Shown in pieces: positions 23,560 through 35,733 of a stretch of DNA of 64,000 bases (positions within the stretch are counted from its first letter, which is position 1; each line of letters begins with the position of its first letter). The position numbers and the translations under genes are program-made. Origin of the DNA: Pogostemon cablin (lineage: Eukaryota > Streptophyta > Magnoliopsida > Lamiales > Lamiaceae); the NCBI GenBank assembly GCA_023678885.1, contig CM042958.1, positions 11,650,852-11,714,851 on the forward strand, written 5' to 3'. The notes under the pieces were generated by a model that ran no database searches, had not been told where the DNA came from, and saw only the letters and a program-made list of their open reading frames with translations.

Positions 23560-25265
23560 GGTATCATTTTTACCTAGATTTTAGTGTGTTTTATTATGTA
23601 TTTTTGTGTGTTTTTATTCATTTTGTATGTCATTTGGTGGTGTTATATGAAGATATGGAGATTTGTACCTTAGATTGTGATTTTCAGGTAAAAATGAATT
23701 CTAAACACGATAAAGAAGATGTGGGAAAAAACGGAGCTCAATTCGGAGTTGAAATGAGGAAGAACGAGCCAAAGCAAAATGCTGAAAAATACACGTCCAA
23801 CTTGTGTAATTTTTCTATATTCGTGTGGAGTTCAAAACTAGATGTATGATATATGGTTGAAAAGCCAAGGAAGGGAGGATCGCGTGAGCAAAAGAATCAC
23901 TCGAATTGGAGATGTGAAAGTTATGCGTGAAACGGTGAGACTGCACAGCACGCGATGCACTACACGGCCCGTGTATACTGAACACGGCCCTGTAAGGGTT
24001 GGCCGTGTTCCGACACCAGAAAACGCTACACGGCCACTCCCATGGCCTTGTTCCGCACACGACCCGTGTTTTGAAAAAAGTCAGTTTTATGATTTCCACA
24101 CGTTCTAGAAGCTTCCATGTGGGTATAAATACATGTTTTGACCACAAAATCCGAGAGAAATCATTTTAGATCAGTTTTCACACACACTAAACACCTACAT
24201 CACACACATTTAACTTCATCTCTTCCATCATTCACTTCATCCATCCAATCCACTTGATTTTCTCAAATCCATCCATCCACCAATCTAAGAAGAGGAATTC
24301 ATCAAGGAGTGAAGATTTGAGTATGTTGAAGGAGGAGAATGCCTACGTTGCAAGGGAAGCCAAGTTACCTTTAATTTGTGAGTTTCTTCATTATTTAGCT
24401 AAATTAGAGCAAGCCTTGGATTATGTTAAATTTGCAATGCTATGTAGTGGCTAGTCCTCATGTGAGGCTATCAATATGATTGGTTAGGGATTACGTAGGT
24501 TTTACACACCACATGTTTGATGAAATGATTGTTATGAATATTTTCTATCATGAATGCTCATTCTCATTTTATGTATGATTTGTGTGATTAAATTCTCTAC
24601 TCATAGTGTTAGGATGGTCATTCCAATATTATGTTTAGTGGTTTAATTGAATAATTGATTGCATGAGATGATTATGTTAAGTATGTGGGGAGTTTGGTCA
24701 TAACCTTCATGTGCTTAGAACCTCATGATAGGACATTATTGATAATTACTTGTGAAAGTGTTTGATATGATGAGGAGAACCAAACCAATTTTCACTTGAC
24801 CATAGAAAGGGAACACTAGGAAAACGTCCCTGCCTACTAGAAAAAATTCTTCGTAATAATATCTCTATACCGGTATATTAATATCCGTAAGTACTTATAG
24901 GAATAGTGAGGATTGGAAACGCTCTTTGAGTGTCCTTAGTATCATTACATGAAGATCACCAATGCATGTGTGTGTGTGTGAGTCTATATAAGCCTTTTCC
25001 AAAAATGTTGTTAGCCTTGCATACTTCTTAGATTGTTCACCTTCACCCATCATCCATCTCATTTGTACATGTTCTATATTTAATTTGCTTTCCTAGTTGT
25101 TAGTTTGTAGTATAATCAACCCCCCTTCTTTGATTCGTCATACTATAGTAAATCATTTCTCAAATACGGCTGCCCACTTTCGCCCTTGGGTTCGATATTA
25201 TATAAATTTTGCACTTGGTCGCTTACGTGATACACACGATAGAGTACACTTGCTCTAAATCAATT
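23560..25265 (+). mobile_element. Diverged LTR nested in the CACTA element
   Basis: It is homologous to the solo LTR at 15784-17498. Parallel words include ACACGTCCA, AATTTTTCTxTATT, TGATATAT, AAGTTATGCxxGAAACGGTGAGA, then a GC-rich block (here made of ACACGGCCC/GGCCGTGT units, 23945-24075), a TATA box (TATAAATA, 24124-24131) and a CA-rich leader. A U5-like end reads GCACTTGGTCGCTTACGTGATA near 25210-25235. Exact ends and target duplication are not resolved. There is no internal retrotransposon coding region. Confidence 0.55.
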
Positions 25266-26794
25266 TAACCAAAATTGAAACCAAGTTCAAGTTTACACCT
25301 ATTGGATTGAGAGAAAGTTACTCATGCATTTGAGATTATGAAACAAATTATTTGAGATGTTCTAATACTTCTATTGTTTTTAATTAGTTAAAAACCTAAG
25401 GCAATGGTTTCCATCCGTAATGGTATGGATACAAGAAGAGATAGTCAAGGGTAAACTGCAATAAGTTTTTAATTAGTGAAATGTGGTAATGTTTTTTCCA
25501 AATTGATGTTACTTAAGATTTCTAGTTTAATTTTATAATATGATGCTTTAAGTGTTGAAGAAATCAAGTGCCCAGAGTTGCTCGTAAACAATTATAAACC
25601 ACTGAACTATGTCATCAGAAAGTGGATTATCGAGCATGCTTTACTTGCGGTGCCAGCTTGTGCATTGGTATTTCACTATGCATTGGATTTATACAAGATT
25701 ATTTTACAGTATATACTATCTACATTTTAAAGTTTGTTTAGTACGTTGTTTCAGTTTATTGGATGCATGCTGATAGTATCTAGGGCCTATCACAGACATA
25801 GGTTGTCTGTCAGAGCTGAGCAGCTTTATCATGATGTATTATACTTCATTGCTTCATTGGATGTAAATTTTAGTTGAATTTTGTGAATCCAATTCTTATG
25901 TTTATTGACATCAGGTCCACTGATCATTACCAAGAGGTGTAACAACTCTGTTCTTGCATTATTGTACTAGTAATCTTTTGTTCGCATGTTCTGGAATCTT
26001 TTGTAGCCTCTAATAACTAAGTCATACCTTCCCTTGACTTGAAAGAGAAAGCATTTCTTTTTCTTCCTATGTTGTGTTGTGCTATGAGATTCAACATATT
26101 TCTAAGATATTCAATTTGTGGCTCATTCATTCCCATGGAATATTAGATCACAAGATGATGTTTTGGTTACATTTAGTTGCATTCAATTAGGGGTTGCGCT
26201 AGGGGAATTTGACTATTTCTTGCTTTTTTGATGGAATTTTCTTTTTCTGCTGCTCAGAATTAGAAGTGCATCTTCTTCAAAGACTTGGTTTAATCATGGG
26301 TGATGCATCCAAATTAATTATTGTGTTTAGTTTGCTGATTTGTGGATGATTTAGTAAATGAAGTAGCTTAGCTATTTTCCATCTTTAAACTATTTCGTAC
26401 CATTTTATTAAAAAAAGGGTAAATTTTGGCTAATTGGTGTTGTATGATTTTTTTACACTATCAGGAACAAAAATAATTAAATGCTCTCGGGGATTCGATT
26501 CTCTCGGGGATTCGATGTGCCAGTCGACTGCAAACTGATGAATATGTTGATGCTGATGCCGATTTTAAGAGAATTTATAATGAAGATCATTTAGTCAAAT
26601 TTTGTATCCATGATTTAGTAGAATTTGAATATTTTGTGGTGAATTTGAATTGTGGAGATTTTATAATTTAAATATTATATTAAATGAATAATTTATATTA
26701 AGTAGTGTTTTGAAGAAGTATTTAATATGAAATTTTAATTATTTTATGGGTATTTATATTTAAAATATAATATAGTAATTTAAATTTAAATTAC

Positions 26795-27117
26795 CGACGC
26801 AAAATTTCGTCAGTAAATTAAATTTTTTTTTTAAATATACATAATTTACCGACGGATTTTTCTGTCGCTAATTTATCGACGGAAAAATTCGTCGTTAAAA
26901 TCGTCGCTATATTATCACTTCCGACGAATTTGTATTGTTTGATTACCGACGGATATCTTTCTTTACTGGCGAAAATATCCGTCAGTAATTACCGACAGAT
27001 TTAAAATTCCATCGCTAAAAAATTACCGACGCAGGTTTTCGCGATAGATTCATTTCCGTCGGTAACTAAGTTAGCGACGAATTTTTCACTATTTTTCGAC
27101 GGAATTTTCCGTCGGTA
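26795..27117. repeat. Right subterminal repeat array of the CACTA element
   Basis: Repeated TTACCGACGGAT / TTCCGTCGGTAA units, more diverged than the left array. Confidence 0.8.
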
Positions 27118-27716
27118 CAGTTTCTTGTAATGTGTTCTTTCTCTTCATGGTAGAGAAAGAAATTAGTTTTGACTTTCAAGTAATTTAAAAAAGTAATGTC
27201 GTTTTTTCTTGCCACCTGGATTGGTCAATAAGTGTATGTCTGCCACCTGGAAAAAATAGAGACACGTCAGCCATCGGGCAGACCTTCAGCTGCCCAGTGG
27301 CTTGATTTGAAAAACGAGCTAAAGATCGAGTATTTATTTGTAATTATTGAAAAGTTTGGACTAATCCGCAATCGGCGAAAATGTTAGGACTTTTAATATA
27401 ATTAATCCTAAATTCTTTTGTACATCTGAATGTAAGAATTCAAATTGGTGCACCTATGTTCAAAACTTATACAATAATCCATAAAAAATATATACACACT
27501 AATGAATAAAAACTTACTATACCTTATTAGTAAATTTTCTATTAATTTTTTAATGAAAAATTGAATATAAAAAGTTAGACACTTATTAAAAATATATATA
27601 CATTATTAAATAAAAATTATGCATATCTGCGTAATTTATAATACGAACTCTTAAAACCAATAATAATTATATATTTTTAATTTGGGTATTCCATCTCACT
27701 AATTACATTCTCTTTT

Positions 27717-27938
27717 GGCAAAATCTTGTGTGCGCCCGGGCGCACGGAAACACACTCTGTGTGCCTTTAGAATTTTGTGTTAAATTGTATACCCTTTAGT
27801 ATAAAGATGTGTACCCTTTATTTTCTAAAAAAAAATAAAAAATATTAATGAAAAATGTATACCCTTTAGAACAAAATAATGTACCCTTATTCATAATACT
27901 AAATTTTAAAGGCGCACGGGCGCAGACAAGTCTCACTC
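27717..27938. mobile_element. Mutator-type MITE (family GGCAAAA), copy 2
   Basis: It begins GGCAAAATCTTGTGTGCGCC and ends GCGCAGACAAGTCTCACTC, with the ends inverted over about 27 bp. It is flanked by the perfect 9-bp duplication TTCTCTTTT (27708-27716 and 27939-27947). Architecture and termini match the copy at 7729-7913. The interior has repeats of GTATACCCTTTAG. It is non-coding. Confidence 0.8.
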
Positions 27939-27947
27939 TTCTCTTTT

Positions 27948-28445
27948 TCGATAAATGGAATACATATTTATAAGTTTCACATACAATACTAGTACAACTA
28001 TTTATTTCAAATTAAAATATTATTTGTATCACCTTACTGTATATCAAAATATTACATTTTTTTTTAATTTCTGTAAAAAAAAACAAAAGTAACTATTATA
28101 AAGAAGCGATTATAACCCAACTCTAGATCATGATTGGATTTTGTTAAAAAAAAAAAAAAACTGACAAATAATAATGAAATACTCTATAATATGGAGTAAT
28201 GGATTTATTGTCATATTTTGATTAGACATTTTAAGTGCCGCCCCAAGCTAGCCATATATTTGGTCTTGTCTCTATTGGGGAATTCATGTCACCTTTTATT
28301 TTGAGATTCTAATATTCATATAATCGTATTCAATATTTCATTACTTTGCTTTATAGTCTTACATATTTGATTACACTTTATTTAAAATTAATATTTATTA
28401 TTATTTTTTTAACGTTGCTAGAATTTTTTTTTTGCTTAATTGAAG

Positions 28446-28481
<36 letters not shown>

Positions 28482-28790
28482 ATTTCAAATCAATACTATC
28501 CAACTTTATAATGATTAGAGGTATCCATATTTTGCCTACTATAGTTGCACTCACATGTATAATTAATTTAAAGAAAAGGCTCATGTATATATTTCTTTTT
28601 ACAATGGAATGTAATATATACTCATTATTTAGTATAAAAAACTACTCTATATCTTTCATCACACAATTCACTTTTTCTTCGTTTGTTAATTTTATTATAT
28701 ATACTCTTTATCAAAATAATAATAATAATAATAAAATAATTATATTTTAATAAAAATTCATTCTCACTTAATTCATTAATTAATTTTATC
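27948..28790. other. AT-rich intergenic DNA with a (TA)n tract
   Basis: A TA tract lies at 28448-28478 and an AAT tract near 28719-28733. Open frames here are low-complexity and not credible genes. Confidence 0.5.
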
Positions 28791-28792
28791 AT

Positions 28793-29047
28793 CTGTCCCA
28801 AAAAAATTTTGAGCCTTTTTATTTTAGTTCGTTCATAAAAGTTTTCACATCAAAGTAAAAAAAAAAGTCAACACAATTACACTCCCTCATACAATATATT
28901 TAAAAAAAACACTTCTATCTAAATATAAATAACATATTTTATCATTTTTTTATTATAAAAAAAATGTCAAAATACCTTTCAAAAGTTACACTTTTTCTTA
29001 ATATATATGCTTAGTCAAAGGTAAAAAATTTTCGGTACAAAAGGAGT
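28793..29047. repeat. Degenerate Stowaway-like MITE
   Basis: TCTGTCCCAAAAAAATTTTGAG at the left and TTTTCGGTACAAAAGGAG at the right are inverted and resemble degraded Stowaway ends. The match is poor. Confidence 0.35.
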
Positions 29048-29308
29048 ATTTTTTTAACTTATAAATATTAACATACCCCAAAAGTCACTAAGGTTGAAAA
29101 AAAAAACACAGTTTCTTAGTTAATGTTTGATTTGGGATTACGTGGGGTTTGAAAATTATGAATAGTGATTCTATGTATGCTTTAAATTTTGGAAAGTTTT
29201 AACTTTATTTCAAATCAATGTATTAATTAAAATAAATATCACTTTGAATAAAATGCAATATACCTGACGACCTCCCACATACAATTCAAACTCATAATTT
29301 AATAAGAC

Positions 29309-29310
<2 letters not shown>

Positions 29311-29395
<85 letters not shown>
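29311..29395. repeat. Long (AT)n microsatellite, about 85 bp
   Basis: An uninterrupted AT-dinucleotide tract. Its length in the assembly may differ from the real genome because such tracts are hard to sequence. Confidence 0.95.
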
Positions 29396-29397
<2 letters not shown>

Positions 29398-29965
29398 CTA
29401 CAGATATACGCTTTAAGTTAAATTAGTTAAATTGGCATTTACAAACTCCACGATTGTATTAAAATTACATTTGAAATGTTTGGAAACTCTAATAAGTTTA
29501 ATAAGGAGTATACACAAATTTGATCGGAATGAGTGGAGAAAAATATGTGCGTGAAAATTACAGATGTGTTCTATATCGCCTTATTATCAAAATCAATTTT
29601 AACCATTAAAAAAAAGTAGAAAAATTGTGAGATATTAGCATTTGAAACTAGAATGTAAATATTTGATAATGCTGAGTTGATGCTTTCCAGTTTAGGCAGT
29701 TTCACTTTTAATTCAGATTTTGGAATAGACCGATTTTTCATATTAGGAAGATTTTAAAAAAATGGCAATGTTCCTGCCTTTTCAATTTATAGTAGAAGAA
29801 GATGATTAGATTGAAACTTATGTAGAATAAGTTAAGAATTTACCAGCAAAACAATTACGTTCCGATAGTGTCTATGGTCTGACGTGTTGTTCCCAAAGAT
29901 AAAACGGTGAACTAAAGAAACTATGAAATTGAATTGCTCACTATTTGAGACCGACTCACGGTTAA

Positions 29966-30180
29966 CAGGATCTTGGATGTCCTGTTACATTTTGGTGTTA
30001 CATCTCCTGTTATCTCCTGTTACAAGCGTTAGATGAGTGATACGTATGCGGAGAGGAAAATCTCAACATTTTCCTTTAGGGTTGATTGTTAGGGTATAGA
30101 ATAGTTTATCCTACGTGTCAATCATCCAACGGTTTGTAACAGGAGATGTAACACCAAAATTTAACAGGAGATCCGAACTG
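29966..30180. mobile_element. TIR MITE family A, intact copy
   Basis: Long inverted ends of about 70 bp. The left has TTTTGGTGTTACATCTCCTG and the right carries its exact complement CAGGAGATGTAACACCAAAA, plus a paired TTGGATGA-type segment further in. It is related to the split copy at 6261-7030. It is non-coding, and the target duplication is not clear. Confidence 0.75.
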
Positions 30181-31612
30181 CGGTTTACAATACTCTAAGC
30201 CCACATTCTGAACTTACATGATGACATTAGTATTATGAATGCTCAAAATTAATCTCATAGTAAATTAATTTTAGATTTTATTTCCGAAAATTGATTTCAA
30301 GATTATAAATACATCTATTCGAACGTATTGGAAGATTGGAGCAAGGTAAGTAAATAGAGTAAAAGATTTAGGGCAAATGGAGTATCGAAACGTGTAGGGA
30401 AGTAGAATGCCTCCTCATTTAGCAATGATATTTGTTGTATGGAAATAAATGTATTCATGTCACCAAACCCTATTTTGGAAATGGAATTCACCCCATCTTG
30501 ATTAGACACCATTCATCATTTTTTAAAAAACAAACAATAGGATCATATATCATTTTCCACCACCAATATCACTCCTATCTATGATCTATCCAACCCCCCC
30601 ATATATATACACACACACACTTTTTACTACTATTTTCCTCAAATAATTCAATTTGGAATTATACTTTTTTATTCTTCTTCCAGTCAATAAATCATAACCT
30701 TTGATTAAAATGTGAAATTTTTGCCATGGTGTTTAATTTTAATTTGTTAAATATAATAAAATCCAAAGTGATATGATATAGAGATTCCATACAAGACTTA
30801 GTAAATTTATTGACATAAAGTAGACAACTTAAAAGAATTAATTGGACTAAAGCCACTTTTTCTTATAATTTCTCAACCCAACACAATTCTCATGCATGTT
30901 ACTCCATGTTGTTTGTCTGTTTCAATACAGTTAATTGTTATATTTAAATTACTTATAATATATTTTTTTTTAACTATACTTTATAATTTTTTCAAAAAAT
31001 ATCTTCTTCATTTAATACATACTCTAATGATTTATTTTACACTTTATTTATTACTCATCAAAAACTTACTATATTATTCTCACACGCAGTCACGTAGACC
31101 ATGAAGCAGTATATATACTTTTTAAAAAAATAAATAAATACGCAATTTTGTAACAATATGTTTGAAGAGGATATTGGAACAAGGGATCGGAGTATGAGTT
31201 AGAGCTACACATGTTAGCAAAAGTACTAAACCTAAAAGCATATATAAATATATATTGGTGAAAGAATCACATGTATATCATAGGTAAATAGGTAAAACTT
31301 AAAAGTATGAAGTTAAAGAAATTGTCACCCAACCATGCAAGTTTAATTCTTAGTTAAATTATATATATCTTAATGGTCAGACTTATAAATATTGCAAGTA
31401 AATGAGAAATATATTTTTCAACGGTACTCCTCATAAATGCATGTGTTTTAGTAGACCTCTTATCTCAATAACAATTTAAAATTCTATTACATCACCATAT
31501 ACTATACAGCAACATGATCATCATGACGGAGGGAGTTAAGGACCAGGGGCATTGGCCCCCTGATATTTTACAAATATGTAGTATATATATTCAAATTATT
31601 ATCATACTATAT
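30181..31612. other. Intergenic, no gene seen
   Basis: The region is AT-rich with a short C-run and TA/CA repeats near 30594-30621. No exon or bounded element is supported. Confidence 0.45.
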
Positions 31613-31613
31613 A

Positions 31614-31857
31614 GGGTTAATTGTGAAAAAAATTATGAACTTTACACTTATTGCAAATTAATTCTCATTTTTGAGAAATTGTTAAAAAAATTACTACCTT
31701 TAAGTATTGCTGCAAAATAAACCCAATTTGTGACTAAAAGTAGAGTTTTTTGAGTTTATTTTGCAACAATACTTAAAGGTGGTAGTTTTTTTGCAATTTC
31801 TCAAAAGTGAGAATTAATTTGCAATAGATATAAAGTTCTGGTTTTTTTTGCAATTAT
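31614..31857. mobile_element. Foldback MITE with ~105-bp arms
   Basis: The left arm (31614 to about 31722) and right arm (about 31745-31857) are inverted copies. For example AATTAATTCTCATTTTTGAG pairs with CTCAAAAGTGAGAATTAATT, and TACCTTTAAGTATTG pairs with CAATACTTAAAGGT. The start GGGTTAATTGTGAAA resembles the Mutator-like TIR at 19820. The target duplication lies in TA-rich DNA and cannot be defined. Confidence 0.68.
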
Positions 31858-31860
31858 ATA

Positions 31861-31999
31861 TATGTAGCATATTGGTTAAGCACCTCTTACTCCTTCCAGA
31901 GGTTGAGGGATCATTGATCAAACCCTCCAGCTATATATGTAGCTTATTGGTTAAGCACCTCTTACTCCTTCCAAAGGTCGAGGGATCAAACCCTCCAGG
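31861..31999 (+). repeat. Tandem pair of tRNA-like units
   Basis: Two ~68-bp copies (31861-31930 and 31933-31999) each carry GTAGCxTATTGGTTAAGC (A-box-like) and a GAGGGATCAAACCCTCC segment (B-box-like, and itself a T-arm-like hairpin). The first copy has a 6-bp internal duplication (ATCATTGATC). They do not fold as complete tRNAs and have no anticodon I trust, so I read them as SINE-head-like or tRNA pseudogenes. Confidence 0.5.
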
Positions 32000-32720
32000 C
32001 TCCAAGTAGCCATTCATTTATTTTATTTTTGAAATTGTTTTAGTTACTTTTAATTTAATTTAATTTATTTTTATATATTAATTTTATTCATACTACAATT
32101 TTCTTAAGATTCTTTTCTCTTTACCTTTTATTTATTTTTTCATTTGGTATTGTTTGTGTTAATTTTTATTTCATTCATTATAGTATTAGTTATAATATAT
32201 AAATTTAGGTAAAATTTAAATACCATGAATTAAGATTAAATTATATATATTTCAACAAATATTAATTAAGGTATCAAAAATATATTTTAATGTATAAATT
32301 ATTATCATTTTTAACATAGTATACTTTTTTATTATTAAAAAATCATCAAATAATTCCAAAAAAATTAATAAAGTTGTTAAATAATAGTAACTTCTTTTAA
32401 AAAATGCAATAATCGAATGAAATATTTACTTTACAATACTATAATTTCTAGCTGTGACAATGATCATCATTTAATATCACAGTGTGGTATTTTGTAGTAG
32501 TACTACTTTAACTAATAAATTGTGATACTTTTATGTTATACTTATCTCAATAAAAGCAGGATTTGCATAAGAACGATGTGGTTAGATTTTTTTATTTTTT
32601 ATTTTTTTGAATATAGCAGATTCTATAGAGTGACAAGCCAATTTTTCTCTACTCGAATCTATTTTACAAAACTTATTTTCTCTCTCTCTCTCACATATAT
32701 AATACATGAGATATACATAA
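32000..32720. other. AT-rich intergenic DNA, no gene
   Basis: I see nothing that can be supported as a feature. Confidence 0.45.
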
Positions 32721-32721
32721 T

Positions 32722-33036
32722 ACTTCCTCCATCTCTTGTATTTATATTCATTTATACGGGCATGAAAGATTAAAAAATGTATTGTTTTTTAAATATAGTA
32801 TAATGTAAGAAAAAGTAGGGTAAGTTGATAATTTAAAGAGAAAAAATAAATAAAATTAATGAGAATGATGAATAAAGTAAAGATAAATAAATAAATTAGT
32901 TGTTGAGAGTGATGAATAAAGTATAAAAAATACTCCATACATAAGATGTACTTCTATAATGTATTTACAATTAATAGAACGTGCATAAATACTCGAAATG
33001 ACTTAAAATAAAAAGTGTGCATGAGACGAAGGGAAT
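32722..33036. mobile_element. Stowaway-like MITE
   Basis: Inverted ends CTTCCTCCATCTCTTGTATT and GCATGAGACGAAGGGAATA lie next to TA. The AT-rich interior is without coding potential. Confidence 0.5.
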
Positions 33037-35076
33037 ATTTATTTTTAAAAAATGTAGACAAAAACTTGGGAATGAAACAATGGATTATGAAGGTGGTCTA
33101 GTAGTAGTATAGAATTAGGTAGTAGTGATGAATGGAAGATGGATTAATTCAAGATTTTGTAGTAGACATGAAAACCCACAGAATCCCACGCCTATGTCTT
33201 CTGTTCTTTTCGATTCTTTTTTATTCATGTCCCACTTGGTTGGACAATCTTCATCTATTATTACATATTATTAATATTAATATGCCACCACTAAAATGCA
33301 ATAGATACTTCAACAATTTGTCTTCCCTATATATGGTTCCCGTGGACACCCCAATTTATCCATACACTCCAAAGGTTCCATGCCTAGAAAATAAATAAGC
33401 AACATTGTTAAATTAAAATTTTTATTACTCATGTCGCACTTCAAAATGAAAAGTATGTATAAATACGTAGAATGGGGGAGTACAATATTTTGATTTGTTA
33501 TAGTAATTGGAATCCAAAAAGCATTGGATGAAGAGAAAGAAAAAGCCCATGATAGAGTTAGCTTTATATGTCTAAATGAATACTCTCCGTCTCACACGTA
33601 TTAAAAACATTTCTCCAACTTGAAAAAATGGAATGTTTTAAAAATGAAAGGGTAAAAAGAAGTAAAGATTATTCTTAATTTTTACAAGAAGCAACAAAAG
33701 TATAGTTACTCTTATTAAAAATTAACACTTTTTTCTTCATCTCTTGGAATATAAATATATTTAGGGGTGAGTAAAAGAGAAATGAATTAATGGGACCATG
33801 TTGTTTTTATTGTTGCAATGATACAAAAATGAGATCTTTAGGAATGATATGGCATGATATGCAATAATGATTGGTAAAATAGTCTATAATTAAGGGAGGG
33901 GGAAATAATTAAATAAAAATAAAATCCAGCTCTTAGGTTGTTGTAAGTGGAAGAAAAATGATAGTTGGCATGATTGTGCGTCTAGAGGAGAGGCTATGGT
34001 AATGTGCTGAAGGAGCACGCGCACCACACTCACTCTCACGTAAGCATCAATTCGCACTTTCTACATTTTCTTTTTCCAATATCCCATCATCTCATGTGTG
34101 TCTCATATCGGTATGTGTATAGGTGAATGTCTCATATTGGTATGGATGTCGGTGAGAGTGTTGGTGAGTTTCCATGTCGATATGGATGTCGGTTCTGGTA
34201 TCGATAAATGTCCCGTGTCGGCATGGTTGTCGGCAATAGGCCGACGGTGGTGAGCGGTGACGGTAGGTGGGGAAAGGAGAGGTGAGGATTGTTTGGGGTG
34301 GAGGTATTTTGAATATTTTAGGAAGCAATTGATTAGAATTGTTATAAAAATTATTTATTGTTGGTATTGTTAATTTAATTAAATAAATTGTTATTTTGGA
34401 AAAATTTTCCTAATAATTATATATGAATTGAATGCGGACACACAAACTAGACTTTTTGTACTCATTACATAAGATAATTTGTTAATAAAATAATTTAATG
34501 AATGCTTATAATCTTCACATTGTAACTTCTTATTTGAAGGAGTGAATCAGAATGAATAAGTGATACTTTATCGATAAAAATAAAAACTTCAATTAAATTA
34601 TTTTATTTACAATTTACTGTTGCATCACACTATGGTTTCACCCAACTTGTTTTATTTATTTATGTATGATAAGAAATTAAATGTTTGTTTTTATGAAGGG
34701 TATGTCTTATGTTAGATCGTCTCACGTAAGGCGTCATGTGAAACGAATAAAAAGTGATAACATTATTATAACTTTCGCTATAAAATGTAATTATTTTTGT
34801 TATAAAATGTTATCATTTTTTATTTATATTATTTTGTTCATAAAATAATTTACTGTATCATTATCACTTTTTATCGATTTTCATTAACATGATTATCACT
34901 TCTCACACCAATCTTTGTCTTTTGTGAATACATAATTAATACGCGAATGAATGAAATTAATGATCTAATTCACTTAGGTCAATTGGTGATTAATCCTCAA
35001 GTCGCGTGAATTATTTGGGATCTTTAAAAATTATCAAATGTTGGTTCATACTTCATATGGTATCTCTATAAATACA
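33037..35076. other. Intergenic, no gene seen
   Basis: A diverged repeat of TATGGATGTCGG-type words lies at 34100-34240 and creates a spurious minus-strand frame rich in His, Thr and Asp. No gene is supported. Confidence 0.45.
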
Positions 35077-35078
35077 TA

Positions 35079-35309
35079 CTCCCTCCGTCCGTCCTAGGTT
35101 AAGAGGGTCATTTTACCATTTTGGTCGTCCTACCTAAAGAGTCCTATTTCCTTTTTTGGACACATGAGACCCACCCACCCACACTAATACAATTAAAACA
35201 TGGGGCTCCTACACCCACTAATACAACTACACACTACACATTAAATAATAATACTCCTTAATCTACGTGCCCAAAAGCAAATGAGACTCTTAACCTGGGA
35301 TAGAAGGAG
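35079..35309. mobile_element. Stowaway MITE
   Basis: CTCCCTCCGTCCGTCCTAGG at the left and CCTGGGATAGAAGGAG at the right are inverted and flanked by TA on both sides. Typical interior words are CACTAATACAA and ATACTCCTTAATCTACGTGC. Confidence 0.85.
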
Positions 35310-35363
35310 TATATGATTATTATTTATGCTCCACGTGGAAAAATAAAGTTTTATTGTTTTTGT

Positions 35364-35733
35364 TTAAATGGCATGTGTTTCAGTTTGTGCTTGCACTTAT
35401 CTTGACAAGCTTTTTGTTATAGAGGGCACATGGAAATTGGAATAAGTAAATTTACTTTAAGATTTTTTTATTTTTTTATATTGAATAGTGATAAATATTT
35501 ATTTTAAATTTTTATATAATAAATTTAATTTGATGTCAAATTAATAGGTATGATTAAATGGCATGTGTTTCAGTTTGTACTTGTACTTATCTTGACAAGC
35601 TTTTTGTTATAGAGGGCACATGGAAATTGGAATAAGTAAATTTACTTTAAGATTTTTTTTATATTGAATAGTGATAAATATTTATTTTGAATTTTTATAT
35701 AATAAATTTAATTTGATGTCAAATTAATAGGTA
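35364..35733 (+). repeat. Direct tandem duplication, ~190-bp unit
   Basis: Copies at 35364-35550 and 35554-35733 are nearly identical, differing by a few substitutions and a 7-bp indel in a T-run. Each starts TTAAATGGCATGTGTTTCAG and ends CAAATTAATAGGTA. The high identity points to a recent duplication. There is no coding sequence. Confidence 0.9.

Larger units (their letters stand above)
20706..27132. mobile_element. CACTA (En/Spm-type) element, non-autonomous, nested in the Mutator-like element
   Basis: It begins CACTACAAAAAATTA and ends TTTCTTGTAATG, which is the reverse of CATTACAAGAAA. A possible 3-bp duplication is CGT/TGT. Both ends carry arrays of subterminal units built on TTACCGACGGATT and AATCCGTCGGTAA in both orientations (20717-21260 and about 26795-27117), typical of CACTA elements as transposase-binding sites. 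No transposase (TPD/TPA-like) open frame was found. The 6.4-kb interior holds GC-rich gene-like sequence near 21290-22090 and an LTR around 23560-25265. Confidence 0.82.
19820..27408. mobile_element. Mutator-like element, 7.6 kb, 9-bp TSD
   Basis: The left end GGGTTAATTATATTAAAAG and the reversed right end GGATTAATTATATTAAAAG start terminal inverted repeats that continue for about 200 bp (19820 to about 20030; about 27175-27408) with small indels. Both contain GCGGATTAGTCCAAACTTTT and CCAATCCAGGTGGCAA. The element is flanked by the perfect 9-bp duplication TAAATTCTT (19811-19819 and 27409-27417), the hallmark of Mutator-superfamily insertion. No MURA transposase is visible, so it is non-autonomous. 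Most of its length is a later CACTA insertion. Without that, the element is about 1.2 kb. Confidence 0.9.

Noticed and set aside
23466..23849. 127-codon frame starting MFLSFLWLL with hydrophobic N-terminus
   Set aside because: It overlaps the start of the LTR in the CACTA element; the sequence is Phe/Tyr/Cys-rich and not conserved with any family I recognise.
28346..28750. 134-codon plus-strand open frame
   Set aside because: It is built from A/T-rich low-complexity sequence including a TA microsatellite; the Ile/Tyr/Leu-rich translation is typical of chance frames.
34092..34328. Minus-strand His/Thr/Asp-rich frame resembling a repeat protein
   Set aside because: It comes from a diverged short DNA repeat (TATGGATGTCGG-like words); no start context, splice sites or known family.
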